Below are positions 36,092-48,481 of a DNA stretch of 64,000 nucleotides, piece after piece; the first letter of the stretch is position 1, and each line of letters begins with the position of its first letter. A program made the position numbers and the translations under genes. The notes under the pieces are model-generated. The model searched no databases. It saw only the letters and a program-made list of their open reading frames with translations, and was not told the DNA's origin. This DNA is from Gorsachius magnificus (lineage: Eukaryota > Chordata > Aves > Pelecaniformes > Ardeidae): assembly GCA_034008185.1 (NCBI GenBank), contig CM067082.1, forward strand, positions 6,742,984-6,806,983, in the 5' to 3' direction.

Positions 36092-38338
36092 TCTGCAGGG
36101 CTTGCATTTCTTCCTTGATTGCTTTGAGAAATTATAACTGTCATATATAGATTAACAAATCTACGTACAAGGTGTTTCAGATCAGACACAATACTACAGA
36201 TGGTCAGAATAATTTCCTTAATATCCTTGTCAGTTTTCCTGTTTGTTTGGTTGGTTTTTAATCAAAATGAAAAATATTTCAGGGAATATCAAGTTTCCAT
36301 TCATTTCTGTGAGTCTGGGGTTTGCTTTGTTTCCTTTTTTAAGGGGCTGCAATATGCTTTCAAGGAAACTATTGTCAAAAATGAGAGGAATTTTTTCTCA
36401 ATGAAATAGCTCCTGGGAATCAATAACTTTTATTTTACCAGCTTTGTAAATGCCCATTTCTAATAGCATACCTTATGCTATGCATATTCTAATGCCCTTT
36501 TCACCAAGCATATTTAATCTCACTTTGACAGTTCTCTGAGCCAACCAAAACATGTGTAGCCACATAGCCATGACAAAGGAAAGCAAAATATTTGAAACAC
36601 ATTTCCTTTCCTGTGTCCCAAAGATCCTTTAAAATTGTTTGCATACTAAGGTTTATTGTCTGGGTTTTAACACATTAGCATCATGCTAACATTTTTAAAT
36701 GATTCCTGGATCCAAATATGCCGTTGTCATGCAGTACACAATAAAACCGTGTCCTAGTTTATTCAGTCATATTTTGAGTCCTTCATGGAGTTAAAACTTG
36801 ATACTATTATCTCCTAATTCCTATTCTAAACTCTTTAGCACAAGACCAGCTTTATACACATCGACCTTGCCAACAAAATAATGCAAAAAACTTTCCAAAA
36901 GAGAAAACACAATTATGACTATCAGAGGGTGCAGGTACTTTGCATTCTTTGGCTGTATGCCTCCCTCTTTTCTCACCTGTCTCCTGAAAATGGATGTGAC
37001 TTTTACATTAGAACAATTTTTAATTGTGTTACAATAATACTGATTTATTTTTTCCAGTTGTTGACTGCAGCGTGCTCTGGAAATGGAATATTCCCACTTC
37101 CAGATAAGCAAGAAACTAATCTGAGCTGGGTTTTGAAAATATAACTGATCAAAACTAGCTTTTATTATTCATATTTTTTAAATTTTTCTGCCAGAGATTT
37201 AGAAGACATAAGGTACACCAAAGTCCTGTTGTCTTTAATGGGAGTTGTATTTAATCCCATGAAGTGGGAACTGGTTCTGCCCCTTTGAGCTGATCCTCAC
37301 CTTTTCCATGTCTGTCAAAAACTGAAGAGAGTTTCATCTGTGGACTCCACCTGAGTTTTAAAAACTTCTTTAACTCCTGGAATATATGTGTTTCCCGTAA
37401 CCAATTATCTCAGATATGTAACCTTATCAAAAGGCTTTTGAAACTCAAAGTTGATGGCAACCCCTGTGGTTTGCACATCTCACCATAGCAGGAATAACTT
37501 CAGAAATGCGTTATCTGTTTCTTTGCTCTGCAAATTCTATCCTGATGCACCTGGAAATATGATCACTATCACTGATAGCTTTTTATCTCCCTCTATTATA
37601 AAAGAAACAAACAAAGCACTCCGGGCTAAAAAAAAAAGTGCCAATTTCTTACCCTGGTCTCTGCCTCCCCACTAGCTTCTATACTGGTCTGAAACTGCTG
37701 GAGTTTGTTTCATCTTCTGTCCACAGCAAATGCTTTGGGAGAAGTACCTGTGGTTATTTATCAAAATAAAAGTCAAAGCCTACAGTGTAACTCAGTGATG
37801 AGTGAGAAACAGGTGCAAAAATGCAAAATGCTTCACTGGACATAAAGAACAAAAAAGGAAACCGTAAGTATTGGAAAAATGGATAACTATTTAGATTTGA
37901 GTTTATTTTTAAGTATCCTCTCTAACAATCGTAGTGGTCATATTCTACTCTGAGCAATATTTCTCTTTCTATTCTACAGTGTTAATTCAGTGTGTAACAC
38001 TCTCATTCCTTTGTTCAAGCACTAACACCATAGACTTCTGCCCTCTCATCCACCTAGCCTTCTTTGTACCTTACTTGTTTCTCTTTTCTACTGTTACCTT
38101 TCTATAAATTCATAGTGACCTTGACTGTCCCTTTTACATTTTATTGGAATAGTTTTAATTTTTAGTGTCCCTCAAACTGTTCCTTTCCTGCTTTGGGGTA
38201 TTTGATTTGTTACCATCTTCAAAAAAAGGTGAATGAACTACTGGATTATTACATCTGAAGCACTGTCTTGATACAGTGTTTATCCTACACTTCCAACCTT
38301 TAAAAAGGCCATGAAAGCATTTGGCTTCCCCCCTGTCC

Positions 38339-38357
38339 TTTTTTTTTTTTTTTTTTT
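38339..38357 (+). repeat. Poly-T run, 19 T
   Basis: An uninterrupted T homopolymer between CCCTGTCC and AAATGTAGG. Confidence 0.95.
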
Positions 38358-40692
38358 AAATGTAGGTGAGCGGTTTGGAGGGCACTTCAGTTTTAGCACC
38401 TTTCTTTGAAAAGTATTGGCCCATGATAGACATAGATTTGGGCTGGATAAACTGTGGCTCTTAGTCACACTGGAAGGTCTTGGGCACATAGCTTGTATGT
38501 CTTTCTCATGCACTCATGATGTACATATGTTTGGGGTAAGGAAGAATTTTTCCTTCAAATTTTTAAGGCACTTGAAATACTGGTAGCATCCTGGAATTTT
38601 GTTTTTCCCTTTCAACAGTATAGTCTAATTTTTATAGACTTCTGGCCTTTTGCCCTAATGGTATGAAGATATTCTTTCTATATGTGGAATGAGGATTTCT
38701 GCATCAATTTCCTATCAAACATCTAGTACATGGTTGCCAATGACCAAGTGCAGTAGAGCAAGCCTGTGTCCAGCTAGTTATTAACTGTCTTATTCTGCTA
38801 TTCAGAATACAGGCTGCAAATAACATTATTTTAAAACAATGCATGCAATGAGGGAACAAAAAGCAGTTACCCTCCTCATAACTCTGAAACCTAAGGACTG
38901 CTAGGTGGATCAAAATGCTCTTGGTAGAGTCTGAATGGTTCCCATGTTCCTCTAACTTACACCAGAGAGAGTAGTTCTATTTGCAGAAGTTACAGGACTG
39001 CAACATTTAGTGTGTCCTTTTCATCCTTACATTTGTCCTAGAAGCCTCCTTGAAAATGGAATGCACTGGTAGATCAGAAGCTTTGGTCAAAGAGCATATT
39101 AAAACCTTTTTTCTCTTTATCAAAGTCATTATTTAGGCCACTGATTTCATATTGGGGCTTCTCGTTTGCAAGATGTTCCTGATTGCAAATACACAAGTAT
39201 TATTGATGGTAATAAGAAAGGATCTTCCACCCCCACTAACATGGAATGAGCTCGTTTTAATCTGAGAGGTCTCCCAAGGAAGAATTTGCCCCTGCATACC
39301 ACTGGTCTTGGAGAGTATCAACTAAAATCCCAGAAACACAGAAAAGAGTGAGAATCTTGCCAGCAAATTTGCTGGAGCCTCTCTTTCATCTACCTACAAT
39401 TTTGCCGTGCTATGAGTTGCATTAAAATCTTAGCTCAAATTCCCTCATTACCCCTCCAATTTAAATGTTTTGAAAGATCCAGTTCATCAACCCAAAATGC
39501 AATCAGCTCAGCCAGCTAAGTGAACACAACAGAGAAATCTATACCGGTTGCCACGCAAGGAAGAAACACAGATTGATTCATTAGAGTTGGTCTTTCTTTT
39601 GCTAACCTGCTCAGTCAGAAAGCACATCCTGTTGAAAATTTAAAGGACTTCCTGATAACTTAATAAAAATATGGAAGCAGTTCCTCCCTGTCAGCATATT
39701 TAACACTGTAGTTTTCCATTTGCTCCAAGTTTATTCCTCCAAGTTCCTCAGATGTTGGAAGCAGAGGAACTTGTGACATTAAATCATTTATAACTGGTCA
39801 GCAATAAATTGTAAGAATTTCTTCTCTCAGGGGGAAAAGAAAGGGGAAAAAAAAAAGCAAAAGCAAACAAACCAGCTAAATTAATTCTGTTGCAGTATAT
39901 TTAGCATGAATGGGCAACAAAGGCACAGCCTGGGGGTACCATGCATCATAATCTAACATGACCAAGATAATTTATATCCAGATTTCCTGCGCTGCAGGAG
40001 ATCAGACCAAAGAGAGAAATCTCGAGTGAAGAAGGGACTTTTGTTGTTCCTGCTACCTTTAGTAAAAGTCTGAGCATTTATTTATAAGTCCCAAACTTCT
40101 TTGTGAAGCTGGGTATTTACCTAACTGTATATCCTCAAAGGGTTCTGCTGACTTAATGAAGTGTGAATGGGTTTCAGTGGTGAGTGCGAGGCATTTGTAT
40201 TAAAGTTCTCCATGAATAAAACAGTCTGGTCCAGATAAATGGGCATTCTAAATTAAAGATGCAGTTACTGTGTTGGATCATCAGGCCCATGTCCTTTCAG
40301 CTCAGAAAAAAAAAATATTTCCAGAAGGTTTTTTGTAAAGGATTAGAACTGTCTCTTTTAATGCATGAACTGGTTCTTGAGAGTCCTACTGATTCACTGA
40401 AGAGCCTCTGCCGTAGTGCATCACTTCAGGGGTTGTCTGTGACTCAGCGAAAGCAGCAGTGAGTACAGTTACTGTGAGTTATGTACACTTGTAGCAGGGT
40501 ATGCCAGCCCTCTTATTTGTCTCACTCAGCACTCCTGGGCTGTGCAAACACTACAGTCCTCTTAACTGCATTAGTCAAACTTCAAATGCCTGACTTATGA
40601 CCTGTATCTATACTAACAATGTAATGCTGACAGAGCTGATAGTTTTATTTTCTTTAGGGTCCCTATAAGTAGCATATTAAATTTTCCTGCTG

Positions 40693-40713
40693 ATATATAT
40701 ATATATATATATA
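40693..40713 (+). repeat. AT dinucleotide microsatellite
   Basis: Ten uninterrupted AT units plus one base. Confidence 0.95.
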
Positions 40714-42258
40714 ATGGGTTTTGTTGTTGTTGTTTGGGGTTTTTTTGATTTTAATTGTTGTAATCTAAATTCGAGATCTTTGTATGACTGTTCTTTCTGA
40801 GGCTCCCTCCTACAGTCATCACCCATTTAGCACACTCAGTATGAGATTTAGCTCAAGATCAAGGTGCATCCACATAGGATTCTGTATATAGTGAGTGACT
40901 GTATATAATGAGTGAGATGTCTAAATTCCCATTACAGTGTGCAGGCATCTAGTTTGTTGATTAACCAGGAAGAACTTGATTTTTTTTTTATCTTCCCCTC
41001 TCCTCCCCCCAAAAATAGGCACTTAGTGCCAGATGAGACATCACACTGCATCCAAGGCATCCACTTACCTGTCAGATATGAATAGGTCTGCTGGGAGATT
41101 TTCAGCCAGGAGTGATATCTTATGAACCTTGACGAAGCCTTGCTATTTAATACAGGACAGAGTGAATTTCTATGTACTGTTCAGACACCTAAATCTAGAC
41201 ATCCACGTTTAAGGGTCTTTAAACTGGAGCTGAACTCCATTCTAGCTCTACAGTAAAAGCAACAAAGAAAATGTGCATCTTTAATTAAGGTGGAATCAGG
41301 TTCTGTGTTTCCTTGAAAAGAAGACAAGTTTTCTTAGATAAACCTGTAGTTATAATGTGCAAGTGCTTTACAACCACACACAGATTTTCCCAAGAAGTCA
41401 GGAAGGATTTTTACATGCCTGTTATGGTGGAGCAGCTGAGTTGAAGAGTTCTCTGAAAATGGATATATGTTGAAGTCAGTAGGATTCACTTTATATGATT
41501 ATAAGGGTTCACTTATCTAGACTATCTAGAGCCTATGCCCACCAACTATTCTTTGTACATACTTATAGCAGTGAACAGGGAAATGGAAATGTTTGACTTA
41601 GTTCAGGGATACATGTTGTTTGGCTTCAGGCCAATACTTTCCAAAAAGATTGTCTGAAGTATGAAACTGTTCGGAAAGCATTTGCTCCTTTCCCAAAGTA
41701 CTTGAATCCATTTTTATGTTATAGGTGAGTTTTGTTTCAGAGCTACAGAAGTAAAGCTATTGCTTTAAACATTGTAAAGCATCTGGTTAAGTACAAGCCA
41801 CTCATCGTTAAGATTTGGTAGCATTCTGCATGTGCATGTCATCTGAAAAACAAAATTGGAATTAAACAAACAGATCAAGCAAACAAACTACAAAAAAAAG
41901 CAGATGAAAAACTGAGGTGTAGGTTTCAGCAATTTAAGTCTCGTTCATCTTCAAACAGACTTAATGTGCTGTATTACAATCCAGCCAAATTACATTCAGA
42001 TCTGCCATGAAAACAAATTCAGGTGCTTAATTATGCTTTAGAAAATAGGAGCTTCACCAGTAGCAGAAGGGGGCACTAGAAACTAGCTGCTATATTTTCT
42101 GAATCCATTTCTTCTTTTTCAATCACCTTACTATTTATAATATGTATAAAAAAATACATGGACATAGTCTCATTTACTAACTAGTTGTCCTTCCACTCTT
42201 TCTTAAGGTCTTAGTGGTGTACTGTGATGTGCATCCAGCCTTCAGCCTTTACCTTTCG

Positions 42259-42406
42259 TAGAATCATAGGATCATAGAATGTATTGGGTTGGAAGGAACC
42301 TTTAGAGGTCATATAGTCCAACCCCCCTGCAATGAGCAGGGACACCGTTAACTAGATGAGGTTGCTCAGAGCCCCGTCCAACCTGGCCTTGAATGTTTCC
42401 AGGGAT
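42259..42406 (-). mobile_element. CR1 LINE 3' end fragment
   Basis: About 148 bp of CR1 3' UTR, minus orientation, starting with TAGAATCATAGGATCATAGA and ending after the GAATGTTTCCAGGGA block. It is close to the corresponding part of the 10.4 kb copy, with scattered substitutions. It is another very short 5'-truncated insertion. Confidence 0.95.
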
Positions 42407-45400
42407 TCATGACTTTCATGACTGGTGTTGTTTAGCTGCTCTAAGGCTGCATAAGAGATGGCCACTTCAGCAGGCCCAGCAGGGGTAATTGGACCCTACA
42501 GCAGTTTCCTTTTAGAAAATTGTGATAGCATGCTTTCAGTGATGCAGAAACAAAGTATTACCTTCCAGAGAAAATGTTATTTATTAACTCTTTAAAGGAA
42601 CAAAAACATTTGGAGCAAAATGCAAAACAAACAGAAGGGCTGAAATTTGGGGCATTACTTGCATCTTGTTGGAACTTCTGTTCAAAGAACCTGGAAATGC
42701 TCTAGAAAAAACAAGGACCACCATCTCCTCTTAGAATCAGCATCTCTTTATCTTTCCCATGGTAACTAGAACCTTTTTACCTGTTATATTAAACTAGTTT
42801 AAATGAAGAAATTATTATTCCAAGACCTTGGTGATTTTAGGTTTCCTTTGATCTTAGGAAAAGAAAATGTTTCAAGGTAAGAAGCATCTATAAGGCAGTG
42901 GTTAGCCTGTTATCCTAGCTGATTTAGAGATAAGGTTGTGCAGATTTTCTTCTCCTAGTAATTATTTCATTTTCTTTGGCTTCACTCATTTTGGCCTTTT
43001 CTGATTCATCACCATTCAGACAAAACAACAGGTAACTAGAATCACAATAGGCTGTCTAACCTGAAAAGCTTCTCTGTGAAATATATTTTCTCATTTTTTT
43101 TCTTTGCTATTTTTAAGTGTCTCAGGATCCTGTCCCTTCCTTTGAGAAGCCATAGACCTTCCCATGGACCAACAGGTTTTATACCAGAGATACTTCTTTT
43201 TTTTTTCCATCTATTAGCCAAAGTAAGGAACACTCCCCACCCAAGAAAGCAACACGTAAGCTAAATTTAATCTTTTAGGCTTTTTTATCTAGCTCAAATT
43301 TTCCATTATTCAATTTTAAGCTATTAGGCTTTTCTTTTGAAGAGACATACAGAAATCTTTCCTCTCCCAAGTGTCCTGAAATGTAATAAGAAAGGGAAAG
43401 AAATATGCTTTAAAAATTTACATTGAGGGGTTATAGTGGATGACATTGCAATTAGAGGTTAAGAAAATGCTAAAGGAACATTGTCCTTTTAGCAGAGGTT
43501 CCAATTCAGATTCTTTTTTCTCCCTCAGTAGGGGCAGGTATACAGGGACTTTGAAATAGATGCATGCAGGATCTTCTAAATGTGTTTCTAATTGTCTGAG
43601 TTTAATAATTGATAATATAGACATAGCTTGCAATTTTTTTCTTTCACATAAAAGATAATTGTGCCTGAGTATAGCATAGTCCGAAATTAAATGTGTTAAG
43701 TGCTCCAGGGACTAGCATGTACGTGCTATGAAAGATCATTCCTCTTGATCAGTGTAAGTTAGAATGTGTAACAACTTTTACTTATTTGAATTGTAGTGGT
43801 ATTCAAAGAGCTAAAGGAGGGCTGATCAGCCACGATGATAGGTGATGAACTATTCTTTTCCCCATAAGGAGGCAGTAAAAGCCCTTCCCTGCCTTCATTC
43901 TTCTATTCTTTTCTCACCATCTGAAAGCTATAATAGGACCTCTGGCCTTCCAGGCTGCTCCTTCTAAGGTGATTTGTTTTTCTTTTGTGCAGACCTCTCT
44001 TTCATCCCCTTTATTTCAGTGTCCTGCACCTCAGGGGACTGAAGAAGAGGCAGAAGCAACTGCTTCAGGTTTCTCCTATTTTCTATGCCAATACTATTTG
44101 GAGGAAGACGAAAAATTTTTCAAGGACTGAGAGGAGCAAAGGGCACAGGGCATATGAGGGATGTCTTAGGAGAATATAAGATCCTAAAAATTTGGAAAAA
44201 AGCAGAAGCTATAAAAGGACAACAAAGGGAGGTGAGGTGAAAGCTGATCATTGGGGGGAACTTCCAGGAAAGGGAGAGGTCAGAGTGCATCAGGAGGAAA
44301 AGAGAGAAATTAATGCTGAAATATGATGGATGAGGAAGATGAGAAAGTGGGTAAGAGAGAGAAGGAAAAAAAAAAAGAGAACCATGGGTATGTAAGATTT
44401 TTAGTCTGTGCTTTTAACACTCATATAAACATGGCAACAAATGTGTCAGTATCTTTATGTATTTATAAAAAAAGAGATGAAACTCATGAGCCAGAAAGGT
44501 AGGAAGGGTCTAGAAAATAGGTGAAAAAAGAGAAGGGCTGTGGGATACAGCAAAAACATATTTTTTTTGCTAGATTTCTAGAAGAAGGCATAAGAGTACA
44601 AAAGTAGTGGTAAATGGGCCTCAATAATTTTAGCAAAAATGGTCTTTGTTTAGAGAGATTAATGTTAGGCCTGAATAGAAACCCATCAAAATCTAGGGCA
44701 GTATTGGCTTCAAAGGGCTTTGGATTAGGGTTCAATGGACTCTGTTGAGTCTGATGTCTGTTGAGATGCCTGATAAGTTTCTCTAAAGGGATAGCAGGCA
44801 TTTATTATTGAGTAGCATTTTGGTACAGCAAATGAAGCATACCCCAATCTTATGAAGTTCTTGTTGTGACTGAGACAGAAAAAACTATTTTCACAATAGT
44901 AAAATGTTATAGTGAAGTGCTTACAGGTATTTTGGAGTATTCATTCTGCCTACAATGGCTCACTGCAGTGGGCTTTGATGCTGGGCTGAAAAGGGCAACC
45001 AATGACAAAAATACTCTTGATTGTTTTCCATGGTGCTTACTAAGCACAAAGACGATTTTGCAGGACAACCTTTCCCTGCATTGCTTGGTTTCCCTGGAAG
45101 GTGAACAACGAAACATCAACTTCCAGAAGTGCAACTCTTTTCTTTCAGATCCCTTCTGTGGGGTTTTGCAAGACTGTGCTCTTGAATCATCAAATTGCCA
45201 GGCAACGAAGATTCGAGGATGGGTTGGGTTCTTTTGGTTTTATTTTGTTTGGTAATGATGCTCTTATATACTACCGTAAACAGCACAAATAATACTCTGC
45301 TGGCAAAACTTCTGTGGACTTCTCAAGTGTGCCCACATTGAATGTTTTTATGTGTTTGAAATCACGGGCTTTCATCTCTCATTCTAAGGCACAGCAGTCT

Positions 45401-47584
45401 TTAATGTGTGTGGTCAGGTGCCTGCAATTGCTTTCTTTCAATACAGAGAATCAGCACTCCAGAAAATTAGACTCGAATCCTATATACAGGAATAACTCTG
45501 GATGAAAATGACTCTTCTGTTGCACTTCTAAACTAAAACTGGCTTAATGTAAAGATTTCTCTCCCCACTTGCACTCCCTTCCATGCAAATCAAAGAAATT
45601 CAGTGAAGCACAGGAAGCTGCATGCCAAATTATTATTATTATTAAAAAAAATTTAATTTAAAATCATAAGGAAAAGCTAGCTATTAAATTAAGAAATTAG
45701 AATGAATTATACAATGGTTAATTTAAATGTGCAATTGACTCAAGAAAAGCACTTTTGATAAGCAAATCTCTGTGCAATTACATCAATGAAATAAAGGACA
45801 CTGGTAACCACATAGATTCTGAGAGTGAAGGTAAATGGCAGTGGTGCACAAGATGATCCTAAAACCTGGATAAAAAATCACTACCATATTACAGCAGAAA
45901 TAGATGATATTTGAAATGGTCCATTGATGACAAAGTAATAGTCATTAAATCAAATCCAGAAGAAAAACAGTTCTAGAAATATGTTTGTATTATATTAAAG
46001 ATATGCTCATAAACAGTTTATGAAGACCTAGTAAATGGTTAGTCAATTTCAGGGGACTGTGCAAGAGTTCTGCAAGTTTGTGAAAACCCTTATTTAGACT
46101 CACCTGCGTAGTCTCTAATTAATAGACCTCTGGATTAGCACATACATTATTAACACATACTAAAAAAATTACTATTATGAATCCTTTATATATTAACTAG
46201 TTAAGTCTGCTTTATATGGTAAGGTACATTGGGGTAAAGTGAAAGCCCAAATACATTTAGAAATGTATTCAGTGATAGATGAAAATATAGAGTTAATAAG
46301 ATACTTGAGAGCTGTGAAAAAAACCACTTTGCAGTTGACTAAATACTAACAGCGATGAATACTGAAGTTAATAACAGCTAGTCCACTCCCTACTGTCATC
46401 TTTCTTGTGTGACATGAGCACATCTGCTTTGGAAAACAAAAAATACTTTTAAGTCCCTTCTTTTCTCTTTGGTATTATGACCTCAATAGACCATTATGAT
46501 CCTTAGGTCAAAAGGATCTTTAGATCATTGGCTTCTTTTTTGCAATAATAACATTTTTTTCCATTCTTGAATTAGTCTCAAAGATTGACTGTCTTACAGC
46601 GATCAGCACATACAATCATTGCTTTGATTCAATGTCGTAGACTCTATAAATAATTACACTATTTTCAACTAAGTCATTGAAACAAGGGACTTCATACTTT
46701 CATTTAAGAAAATGGACATGATCTATTATGAAAATTCAGTAATATTTTATCAAGATGTGTATGAATAAAGGAGACCAAGATATGTCTGGTAAATTTACAT
46801 TTCCTGACAAAAGTGTTTCTTGAACATGGATTCTCATAGCAACATTCCTTCTCTAAAATTCATTAGCTGTATATGATTGAGAAAATTGCTGCCATTTCAG
46901 CTCATCAAAGGATGAATATGGACAGGTCAATGTGAAGTAATCATGTAAAAAACCCAGTCCTTCTTTTTATCAGTGAATGACATTTCTGTAGAAATACCAG
47001 TCTTGATGCCATTTTGCAGTAAAACATCTATTGGACAATTCTGTGCAGTTGTGGCAGAAATTATGGGACTTAAGTGATAACTGAGTTGTTATTATGAAAA
47101 TCAAGTTTGTTCTTTAGTTATAACAGTGGAGTAGCTGTGCATCGGAGCTAAGTCTGTGTGTGCACCCAGTGCACTTACAGTTTTAATGGCATGGTCCAAG
47201 AGGTTCCTGGACAGGCATCTGCATAGACGGGATAATGGACTGCCTTGAGACAATATGAAAAGTCAAAACTAGGTGACTGACCCAGCCTTCACAATTAAGT
47301 ATTGGACTGATTGTTACAGGAGCTGTTCAGATGGGAATTTCAAACAGTTCTTTAAATTCCACCTCAGTCAACTCTGCTGCATCAGGTCCAATTTATATGT
47401 CTAAGTGGGCTGAGTAAACACCCGGGTGAACTACCCAGAAGACTTGCGTGTGTCATTCCTCCTGAAGGATTGTTGTACATAGATAATACTGTTGTAAATA
47501 GACAACAGAAACATTTTCTTGCTGAACTGGTTGTGTAGGACAGTCTTTTGTATGCAGTTAAGACATTTGAGACATGTTTTGTAC
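42407..47584. other. Unique sequence, no supported gene
   Basis: A 129-codon plus-strand frame at 44866-45255 overlaps a 75-codon frame on the other strand and shows no motif. The region 45.6-46.3 kb is particularly AT-rich. No LTR or CR1 termini were found. Confidence 0.55.
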
Positions 47585-47589
47585 GTATT
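47585..47589 (+). repeat. Target-site duplication, left (GTATT)
   Basis: Five bases immediately before LTR copy B. An identical GTATT follows the LTR at 48222-48226. A 5-bp duplication is typical of ERVL-like integrases, which suggests the family's class but does not prove it. Confidence 0.92.
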
Positions 47590-47844
47590 TGTCCTGGTTT
47601 CGGCTGGGATAGAGTTAATTTTCTTCACAGAAGCTAGCATAGTGCTGTGCTTTGGATTCAGTGTTAGAAGAATGTTGATAACACGCTGATGTTTTCAGTT
47701 GTTGCCAAGTAGTGCTCAGACTGTTCAAGGGCTTTTTGAGCTTCTCCTGCTCGGCCAGGGGCATAACAAGCTGGGAGTACAGCACAGCTAGGACCCAAAC
47801 TGTCCAAAGAGCTATTCCATACCATAGAACGTCATGCGCGGGGC

Positions 47845-47889
47845 GGTTGGTCGGGTTGGTCGGGTCGGTCGGGTCGGTCGGTCGGTCGC
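47845..47889 (+). repeat. GGTCGG-type minisatellite inside LTR copy B
   Basis: Tandem GGTCGGGT/GGTCGGTC units occupy the part of U3 where copy C has a TATA-containing segment. Copy D has a shorter version (63826-63843, as CGACCGAC on the plus strand), and copy A has only a GGTCAGTCAGG remnant. Confidence 0.9.
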
Positions 47890-47896
47890 GGGCAGA

Positions 47897-47956
47897 GTGA
47901 TCGCAGCTCGGGCTGTGTGATCGCGGCTCGGGGGGAGTGATCGCGGCTCGGGACGG
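47897..47956 (+). repeat. Three 20-bp GC-rich tandem units in LTR copy B
   Basis: Three exactly 20-bp units, each starting GTGATCGC and containing GCTCGGG, follow one another without gaps (47897-47916, 47917-47936, 47937-47956). Copy D has the same three units. Copies A and C have one. Confidence 0.93.
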
Positions 47957-48005
47957 GCTGGGCATCGGTCAGCGGGTGGTGAGCAATTGCATTGTGCATC
48001 ACTTG

Positions 48006-48017
48006 TTTTATATATTC
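48006..48017 (+). promoter_or_regulatory. TATA-like element in LTR copy B
   Basis: TTTTATATATTC lies about 60-70 bases before the poly(A) hexamer. It could set the U3/R boundary roughly 30 bases downstream. Position and composition fit a retroviral core promoter, but no transcription start can be seen directly. Confidence 0.4.
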
Positions 48018-48076
48018 TGTATATTTTCTTACCATTATTATTATTGTTATTATCATTATTGTTATTCTTCTCTCTT

Positions 48077-48082
48077 ATTAAA
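48077..48082 (+). promoter_or_regulatory. LTR poly(A) signal variant ATTAAA, copy B
   Basis: ATTAAA is conserved at this position in copies A to D, and also at 51130-51135 in the subtype-S LTR. Conservation across divergent LTR copies supports a real R-region signal. Confidence 0.6.
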
Positions 48083-48221
48083 CTGTCTCTATCTCAACCC
48101 ACGGGTCTTACTTTTTTTTTTTCCTTTTCTCTGATTCTCTCCCCCATCCCACTGAGGGAGGGGGGGGGAGTGAGCGAGCGGCTGCGTGGTGCTTAGTTGC
48201 CAGCTGGGTTAAACCACGACA

Positions 48222-48226
48222 GTATT
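48222..48226 (+). repeat. Target-site duplication, right (GTATT)
   Basis: Identical to the five bases at 47585-47589. It marks the right boundary of LTR copy B and shows there was no rearrangement after LTR-LTR recombination. Confidence 0.92.
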
Positions 48227-48438
48227 TAAGGTACTGGGATGGTCATGTCAGAGTATGGCCATCTGGACTGTACGAACTGGGCAAAGCATTGGTTTGGGAC
48301 ATCTTTCTTGATTCAGGTGAAGATATGGATGCAAGGACCTTTGCAACAGAGATTCCCATCAGCATCAGACAGCAATTGACCATTTTGTTTGCTCAAATTA
48401 AATTCTCATGGCATCACCACCTGCCAGAATCCCCCCAA

Positions 48439-48481
48439 TTTTTTTTTTGTTTGTTTGTTTGTTTCTTTCTTTCTTTCTTTT
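48439..48481 (+). repeat. T run, GTTT and CTTT compound microsatellite
   Basis: Ten T residues are followed by four GTTT units and then four CTTT units. Confidence 0.92.

Larger units (their letters stand above)
32193..42258. other. Unique sequence with one candidate terminal exon
   Basis: No transposon is recognised. Simple repeats are limited to short GTT units near 33.5 kb, a T19 run at 38339-38357 and an AT run at 40693-40713. The plus-strand segment 35518-36105 has the signals of a last exon and is listed separately. The other frames are short and unrecognised. Confidence 0.5.
47590..48221 (+). mobile_element. Solo LTR of avian endogenous retrovirus, copy B
   Basis: The 632-bp LTR runs from TGTCCTGG to ACCACGACA and is flanked by a perfect 5-bp duplication (GTATT). 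No internal retroviral sequence is present, so it is a solo LTR. In order it shows a U3 block, a GGTCGG-type repeat run (47845-47889), three 20-bp GC-rich units (47897-47956), a TATA-like segment near 48006-48017, ATTAAA at 48077-48082, and a C-rich tail before the terminal GTTAAACCACGACA. The perfect duplication and close match to copy D suggest a recent insertion. The 116-codon minus-strand frame inside it is a by-product of the repeat array. Confidence 0.96.

Noticed and set aside
44866..45255. 129-codon plus-strand frame
   Set aside because: It is overlapped by an opposite-strand frame, has no motif, and shows no promoter or splice context.
47615..48056. Minus-strand frames of 74-116 codons inside LTR copy B
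   Set aside because: They run through GC-rich tandem repeats and give Pro/Asp/Arg-repeat peptides. Similar frames appear in copy D only because the repeats are shared.
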